DNA of 64,000 nucleotides from Solen grandis. Taxonomy: Eukaryota; Mollusca; Bivalvia; Adapedonta; Solenidae. Position 1 is the stretch's first letter, and every line of letters starts with the position of its first letter. Under the pieces are notes generated by a model. That model was not told the origin of the DNA and did no database searches. It saw nothing but the letters and a program-made list of their open reading frames with translations. Position numbers and translations under genes: made by a program. Shown here in pieces: positions 59,338 to 64,000 of this stretch. The stretch lies in NCBI GenBank assembly GCA_021229015.1, contig CM037787.1, positions 36,380,410 through 36,444,409 of the forward strand, read 5' to 3'.

Positions 59338-60215
59338 AGCACAACATGCTCATGGTGAGCTATTGTGATCGCCTTCTGTCTGGCGTCCAGCGTCCGTCTG
59401 TGCACGCATCAAGCGTCAACAATTTTCTTTTTAAAAACAACATCTCCTCCTTACCACTGAGACAAATTTGATGAAAGTTTCCTGGGATGTTCCTTGCATG
59501 AGGCTCTACCAAGGTTGTTCAAATGGTACTGGTCAGTTGCATATCTAGGTCACAGGAGCTAAAAATAGATTTTGAAAGTGAAATATTTAAAAATCTTCTT
59601 TTCAGAAACCGCAAGGCCTAGAACTTAGATATTTGGTGTATGACATTCTTATGTTTGTTCCAATCATGACCCTTGGTTCAAAATTGGCCCTGCCCCAGGG
59701 TTCAGTTGATTTACATAGACTTACATTGGAAAAACTAGAAAAATCTTCTAGTCAGAAACCGTCAGGCCAAGAGTTTAGAAATTTGGTGTTTAACATGGCC
59801 AAGTAGACCTCTACCAAGTTTTTTCAAATCATGGCCTTGGGGTCAAAATTGACCCCGCCCTAGGGGTCACTTGATTTTACATAGACTTGTATAGGAAAAC
59901 CCTCAAAAGATCTTCTTCTCAGAAACCACAAAACCTGGAGTTAAGATGTTTACTAGTGGACATCAACCAAGTCTGTTCAAATCATGGCCATGGTGTCAAA
60001 ATTTACCCCACTCCAGGGGTCACTTGATTTTATATAGACTTATTAGAGCTATGACCTTAAAAATTTGGATGGCAGGTACAGTTTTTGTGTGGAATTAAGA
60101 TGATCTTGCTGTACTTCTGTATGGTTTATGTATTCAGAATGACTCATAATACAATAACTGGCATTGAAAGCAATGTTTCTCAGGTGAGCGATTCAGGGCC
60201 ATATTTGCCCTCTTG
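59338..60215 (+). mobile_element. Family B element 4
   Basis: Head AGCTCATCTGAGC...CATGGTGAGCT, then iterated ~150-165-bp segments (aatcttctt, caggccaagag, ggggtcacttgatt). The 3' end is CTCAGGTGAGCGATTCA, an imperfect GGGCCAT...TGCCC hairpin, TCTTG and TT. It is older than elements 2 and 3, judging by the damaged head and hairpin. Confidence 0.7.
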
Positions 60216-60329
60216 TTGTAATTAACTTTTCAATGTTTTACATTACTCTCATTACTCATTACATTACTCCTCCGGTGTTTTCCAAAATAATTACTAAATC
60301 ATCAGCAAAAAATAAAGCTATAAGCATAA

Positions 60330-60401
60330 CGAGGGGTGAGAGCGAAACTATAAGTGCTTATATATTTATATGCACTTGGCATAGTTTCGCTTTCCCCCTC
60401 G
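60330..60401. repeat. 72-bp imperfect palindrome
   Basis: AGCGAAACTAT (60341-60351) pairs exactly with ATAGTTTCGCT (60381-60391). Outer CGAGGGG pairs with CCCCCTCG, and inner gtgc with gcac around a tatatttata loop. It may be a foldback remnant. Confidence 0.75.
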
Positions 60402-60568
60402 AAATTTATTAATTATTAAGATCACTTGTTGGATCTATTAAAGATAACTCCATATCTTCAATAAATAATTAAAAAAAATTGGCATTCTCGAAAAAGTCGG
60501 AATAATTGTTTAATTTTCGAACACAACACTTAACCTTGCTGTATATGTCCTTAATGATATTAAGTATT

Positions 60569-60911
60569 TTACCATTTAGACCCCTTACGAATTTTATTTC
60601 TCTTAGAAATATTACGTTTCCGGATGACTAACTTTTTATATGCATTCTTTTTCTCACATAATAATAATCTATTTTCTTGACACTTATTAATATTGAACAT
60701 TTTAAGTGAAAAGACTGTATCTGCTTCATTTCGAATTAAATTGGAACAAGAAAAGATTAAAATAAGATGTTCTGATGGACGGCTTATAATAAGCATACTG
60801 TCCCCCTCTTTTATATAGAGAGGTAGTTATTATTTTATCAATTTCTCTGCACGAGTCCCGGGTCTCACTATGCTTATAAAATATGACTCCAACTTCAGAA
60901 GCATTATCCAT
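60569..60911 (-). pseudogene. Unrecognised frameshifted open frame
   Basis: A frame from the ATG at 60911 (begins MDNASEVGVIFYK) and a second frame ending at 60569 (ends with a lysine/arginine-rich tail, KRNKIRKGSKW) overlap near a run of C at about 60802-60806. A one-base length change in that run would join them into one ~110-codon frame. I do not recognise the product. It could be a transposon remnant or chance. Confidence 0.25.
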
Positions 60912-61728
60912 ATTTTTTATGAATCTTGAGGATGCATTGAAATTTAAACTTTGAATCCTGACAGCGAAATCATTAAAATTAAATCTGAGATGAAGAATGC
61001 ATGGGTAAAAAAATCACTAGAGTGGTTGTTTTTTTTAAATTAAGAATTAAATTTAAAAGAAATCGACATCTCCATATATTATATAGCCATATCGGCAGGC
61101 TCTCTGCGGAAATCGTTATATCGACAGGCTCTCTGCGTTTGCACTAGCAAACGCTAGACGGAAGGGGAAGAAACAGACCAATGGTAATTTTTCAAAGTTG
61201 ATTTGCTCAATATTAAGTATTGCACGGAATATTAGAGTATCTTAGCTATGTATATGCGTGTAAATTTTTCAATTATCAGCGACTGCGACCTGAAACTCGG
61301 CCGAACAGTTTAGTGATGTACCAACATGGAACACAACCTCGGCACTGTCTACAGGCTTCAGCAGGTTATTGCTTTGGTTATTTCTATAATATGACCGTCG
61401 AATGTATTCTTTTCAGTATATTCTTCAAGAAGATACCGATAAATTGGCCAATTTCAATGTAAATTTCTTGAAAACCCCTACTTTCGGTTTTGTCGTTGCA
61501 CGAGAGGTCTCTCTGCACATCACTTTTTGAAGCATTTACTACAGGCAGGCTCTCTGCATTTTGCCAGCGATTGTTTTTTTAAAAGCATACTGCTAGCGTA
61601 CTTTGTGTTTTATTGTTGTGAAATAACAGTTTCATGCTTCTTGCCCGTCCAGAAAGGAGTCGGAGTCCGGGCCCTGGGGGGCAGCAGTGAGTCCATGCAC
61701 ACAGTGGTAGGTAAACGGTCATAGTGAA

Positions 61729-61751
61729 GGGGAGGGGGAGGGGGGTGGGGG
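61729..61751 (+). promoter_or_regulatory. G-quadruplex-type G tract
   Basis: Four G runs of 4-6 bases separated by single A or T. It lies immediately left of the 8-bp direct repeat and the left end of the MULE. A regulatory role is not shown. Confidence 0.5.
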
Positions 61752-61753
61752 TG

Positions 61754-61761
61754 TGAAAGAA
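61754..61761. repeat. MULE target-site duplication, left copy
   Basis: TGAAAGAA directly before the left TIR, repeated at 63962-63969 directly after the right TIR. Eight to nine bases is the usual MULE duplication size. Confidence 0.6.
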
Positions 61762-62065
61762 GGTTTAGTCTCACTTTCCCAACTTTTAGATTTCACACCT
61801 TCTTCATCTACTGTTCACACCTCTGTCTTACCTGGATTTTCTATACTGTTCAAAAAAGTAACAGAAGCCACATTAAATGTTTACACATAATTATTTATTA
61901 TATAATATATTTTTTAAAAATTAATAACTGAAGCAACAATGCTAATTAATGCTGATTAGTTTTATATACATGTAATTGTAATTAAGACCAAAGATGATTG
62001 CAATTACCAGCAATTTAAAAATTTTATATATTCTAGATCTGCTTAACATAATCATAACCTCAAAG

Positions 62066-63457
62066 ATGGCAAATGCACTGGTAGATATACGTTTTATAGA
62101 AAATAGCAGGGGGACCCGAACCTTGGTACACAACGGTTACATGTTCAGCCTGAAGACAAAGAAGAATGAATCAAGATACTGGTACTGCGTAAACAGAACC
62201 TGTAATGCCAAAGTCAACACTAAGAATGATACACTATCGAAGATCTCCGGAGAACACAACCACCCACGGGATGAAGCCTCTATCACAGCAGCAGAAATCA
62301 TGAGTACAGTCCGGAATAAAGTAAAACAGTCCACGGAGCCAGTACCATCTATATTCAATGACATGCTTGCAGATACTCGGTCTGTTGAATGGGATACAGA
62401 AGATGTCATTGTAAAACTACCAACATATTACTCTACTAAGGCTAGTCTGTACAGGCACCGCTCCAAAACCCGACCAGTGCTTCCTAAAAGAAGGGAGGAT
62501 GTCAACCTAGATGGCAAGTGGACTGAAACTCTGTCCGGGGAGAGATTCTTACTGGCAGACAATGTCGACAATGATCGACTCCTGATATTCGCAACCACCA
62601 ACAATCTGACTGAACTGGCAGCTGCAGAAACATGGTATATGGATGGAACATTCTATTCATCACCAACATACTTCTACCAGCTGTACACTATCCATGCCAT
62701 GGTGGATGGCTACATGTGCCCACTTGTGTACGCACTGCTTCCAAATAAGCAACAACCAACATATGTCAGATTCTTCACTATCCTTAAATCAACAGCGAAC
62801 GACATGAACATCAGACTCTCCCCAGAGGTCATCATGATGGACTATGAGAAGGCAGCATGGAGGGGTGTTCGCAGTGTTTTCCTAGATGTCACAATTCGTG
62901 GCTGCTTCTTCCACTATACTCAGTGTATATGGAGGAATGTTCAATCATGTGGACTGGTTAGTGACTTTAAAGAAGATCCTGTAATCAAGCAATTGGTGTA
63001 TCGTGCAGCTGCACTTCCCTTGGTTCCACTGGAGAATGTAGAAGATGTGTGGTTTCAGTCCCTGCTGGAGTCTGACAGTGATGATCGGCGTGTGATCAGA
63101 TTCCAAGACTATGTCACTGAACAGTGGGTTGAAAGTGACAGAAGTTCATGGAACCACTTCAACAACAATGGGCCTAGAACGACGAATCATGTTGAAGGGT
63201 GGCATCACAAAATCAATGCCAAACTGCGCCACAGCCACCCCAATGTCTACGTTTTCATTGACATGATTAAACAGGAGCAAGCGACAAATGAAGCGAAACT
63301 GCTACAACATGCCAGTGGTGGAAAGCAGCGCCCAAGAAAACGTATTTGCAGGGAGAAAGACCAGAGACTCATTCGTCTGAAGAATCAACTAAACAGTGGT
63401 GAGGTTGACTTACTGGCATATACTGATGCCGCATCTTACCTTATTAAGTTGGGATAA
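62066..63457 (+). CDS. MULE transposase with N-terminal FLYWCH zinc finger
   Basis: Cut-and-paste transposase acting in the nucleus on the element's own ends. The frame is open from 61994 (487 codons). I prefer the ATG at 62066 (MANALVDIRF, 463 codons) because its context aagATGg is better and the conserved region begins there. In the 487 numbering, residues 31-91 form a FLYWCH-type finger (YWYC, Cys65, Cys70, HNH at 88-90) that probably binds DNA. Residues about 210-405 form the MULE RNase-H-like core: Asp217 (WYMDGTF), Asp283 (MMDYEKAA), the CFFHYTQCIWR motif (304-314) and Glu401 (NHVEGWH) as the expected DDE triad. A basic KQRPRKR stretch near 444-450 may be a nuclear signal. No SWIM finger is visible. 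No frame break or missing catalytic residue was found. Confidence 0.9.
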   Translation: MANALVDIRFIENSRGTRTLVHNGYMFSLKTKKNESRYWYCVNRTCNAKVNTKNDTLSKISGEHNHPRDEASITAAEIMSTVRNKVKQSTEPVPSIFNDMLADTRSVEWDTEDVIVKLPTYYSTKASLYRHRSKTRPVLPKRREDVNLDGKWTETLSGERFLLADNVDNDRLLIFATTNNLTELAAAETWYMDGTFYSSPTYFYQLYTIHAMVDGYMCPLVYALLPNKQQPTYVRFFTILKSTANDMNIRLSPEVIMMDYEKAAWRGVRSVFLDVTIRGCFFHYTQCIWRNVQSCGLVSDFKEDPVIKQLVYRAAALPLVPLENVEDVWFQSLLESDSDDRRVIRFQDYVTEQWVESDRSSWNHFNNNGPRTTNHVEGWHHKINAKLRHSHPNVYVFIDMIKQEQATNEAKLLQHASGGKQRPRKRICREKDQRLIRLKNQLNSGEVDLLAYTDAASYLIKLG

Positions 63458-63721
63458 GAATCAGACAAAGCATCAAATTTATCAAATGCATTACCTGAAG
63501 TGAACTTTCTATTAAGTTGTATGAAGTTAAAATGTGCTACCAATTTATTTTATGTGTATATGTAGTTCTTTTAAATTGCTTACTTTTCTGTTCTATATTA
63601 AAATAATGGAGACAAACTGTCGTTATGTTTTATGTATTATTCATGACAATTTACGGTTCATCATACTCAGCACATATTACATATACAAAATTTGCTGAAC
63701 CATGGTGTATGCAGTTTAACA

Positions 63722-63781
63722 AGAGAGAGAGAGAGAGAGAGAGAGAGGGGGAGGGAGGGAGGGAGAGAGAGATAGGGAGAG
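63722..63781. repeat. (GA)n / GGGA microsatellite inside the MULE
   Basis: About 14 GA dinucleotides followed by gggagggaggga and further GA. It lies between the transposase stop and the right TIR. It creates small R/E or S/L repeat peptides on the two strands, which are not genes. Confidence 0.9.
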
Positions 63782-63898
63782 ATGTTTGCCAGATAAATTT
63801 TACAAAATACAAATATATTGGCGTAACTTTTATTACTCAGTATAGCAATTTTCATACATTCAAACCTGCTAAACACCATTGTTCATCAAAACAATAGA

Positions 63899-63955
63899 GT
63901 CTCACTTTCCCAACCTAAAATTTGGCCCAAAATCCAAAAGTTGGGAAAGTGAGAC
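63899..63955. repeat. Palindromic right end of the MULE
   Basis: GTCTCACTTTCCCAAC at 63899-63914 is an exact inverted copy of GTTGGGAAAGTGAGAC at 63940-63955, separated by 25 bases. The right end thus has an extra, inward copy of the TIR core that the left end lacks, and could fold into a hairpin. Confidence 0.85.
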
Positions 63956-63961
63956 CACACC

Positions 63962-63969
63962 TGAAAGAA
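63962..63969. repeat. MULE target-site duplication, right copy
   Basis: TGAAAGAA directly after the right TIR, equal to 61754-61761. Confidence 0.6.
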
Positions 63970-64000
63970 AATAGAAGATGGAGGGCGGGGGATGCCGTCT

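Larger units (their letters stand above)
60216..61761. other. Spacer left of the MULE
   Basis: Holds a strong inverted repeat (60330-60401), a frameshifted minus-strand frame (60569-60911), several copies of caggctctctgc (about 61096, 61125 and 61545) and a hairpin CGTTTGC-ACTA-GCAAACG (61136-61153). A G-rich tract lies at 61729-61751. No supported host gene. Confidence 0.5.
61762..63961 (+). mobile_element. Complete 2.2-kb MULE DNA transposon
   Basis: Terminal inverted repeats are 61762-61787 (GGTTTAGTCTCACTTTCCCA, continuing ACTTTT) and the inverse of 63936-63961 (GGTGTGGTCTCACTTTCCCA, continuing ACTTTT). They match at 24 of 26 positions. An 8-bp direct repeat stands outside both ends. The only gene is an uninterrupted FLYWCH-MULE transposase in + orientation. 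Having ends, target duplication and an open gene all present suggests a recent, possibly autonomous copy. The spacer between gene and right end includes a GA/GGGA microsatellite (63722-63781). Confidence 0.8.

Noticed and set aside
62137..62409. Minus-strand 90-codon frame
   Set aside because: It is the antisense shadow of the transposase gene.
63625..63897. Frames over the GA microsatellite
   Set aside because: Simple-sequence translation only.

Overview
The window looks like nuclear DNA of a mollusc, most likely a bivalve. It is AT-rich, has spliced genes with long introns, and is packed with repeat families whose texture I associate with bivalve genomes. This assignment is inference from repeat style and from one recognisable animal gene; I could not run a search. 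Two 100-N scaffold gaps are present (1919-2018 and 31591-31690). Almost every short open frame outside the few genes listed is a by-product of repeats.

Layout. 1-1918 is AT-rich spacer. 2019-23860 is a head-to-tail array of about ten elements of one non-autonomous family (called A here). Each complete unit has a 5' palindrome (arm AGGTTTTCGC), a core of iterated subrepeats, and a 3' end made of GCGAAAACC, a small hairpin and TCTAG. This is the architecture expected of Helentron/Helitron2-type rolling-circle derivatives. 23861-27580 is spacer with microsatellites, an inserted foldback block and broken A core. 27581-31590 repeats family A with bad base-level quality up to the second gap. 31691-34369 is a 156-bp tandem array (family C) interrupted by a family B element.

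36379-44857 holds the last six coding exons of CCDC22 on the + strand, about 185 C-terminal codons, all in phase 0. One intron carries a 2.5-kb 27-bp minisatellite. The 3' UTR starts with a strong multi-stem inverted repeat. The upstream exons are not in the window as far as I can see.

48498-60215 is a nest of transposable elements. It contains a reverse-oriented element, a family B element inserted inside another family B element, a piggyBac-type MITE with TTAA ends, and a frameshifted CR1/L2-like LINE (minus strand) inserted into a tandem array. A further family B element follows.

61762-63961 is a compact, apparently complete MULE DNA transposon. It has an intact FLYWCH plus MULE transposase frame, 26-bp terminal inverted repeats (24/26 matching) and an 8-bp direct repeat outside them.

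The most interesting points are: (1) several unrelated-looking repeat families share one terminal logic, a subterminal inverted repeat plus a 3' hairpin followed by TCTAG or TCTTG and TT; (2) nested copies allow empty target sites to be read directly; (3) the MULE is structurally intact; and (4) an extended nuclear-receptor half-site occurs at almost every subrepeat of array A.
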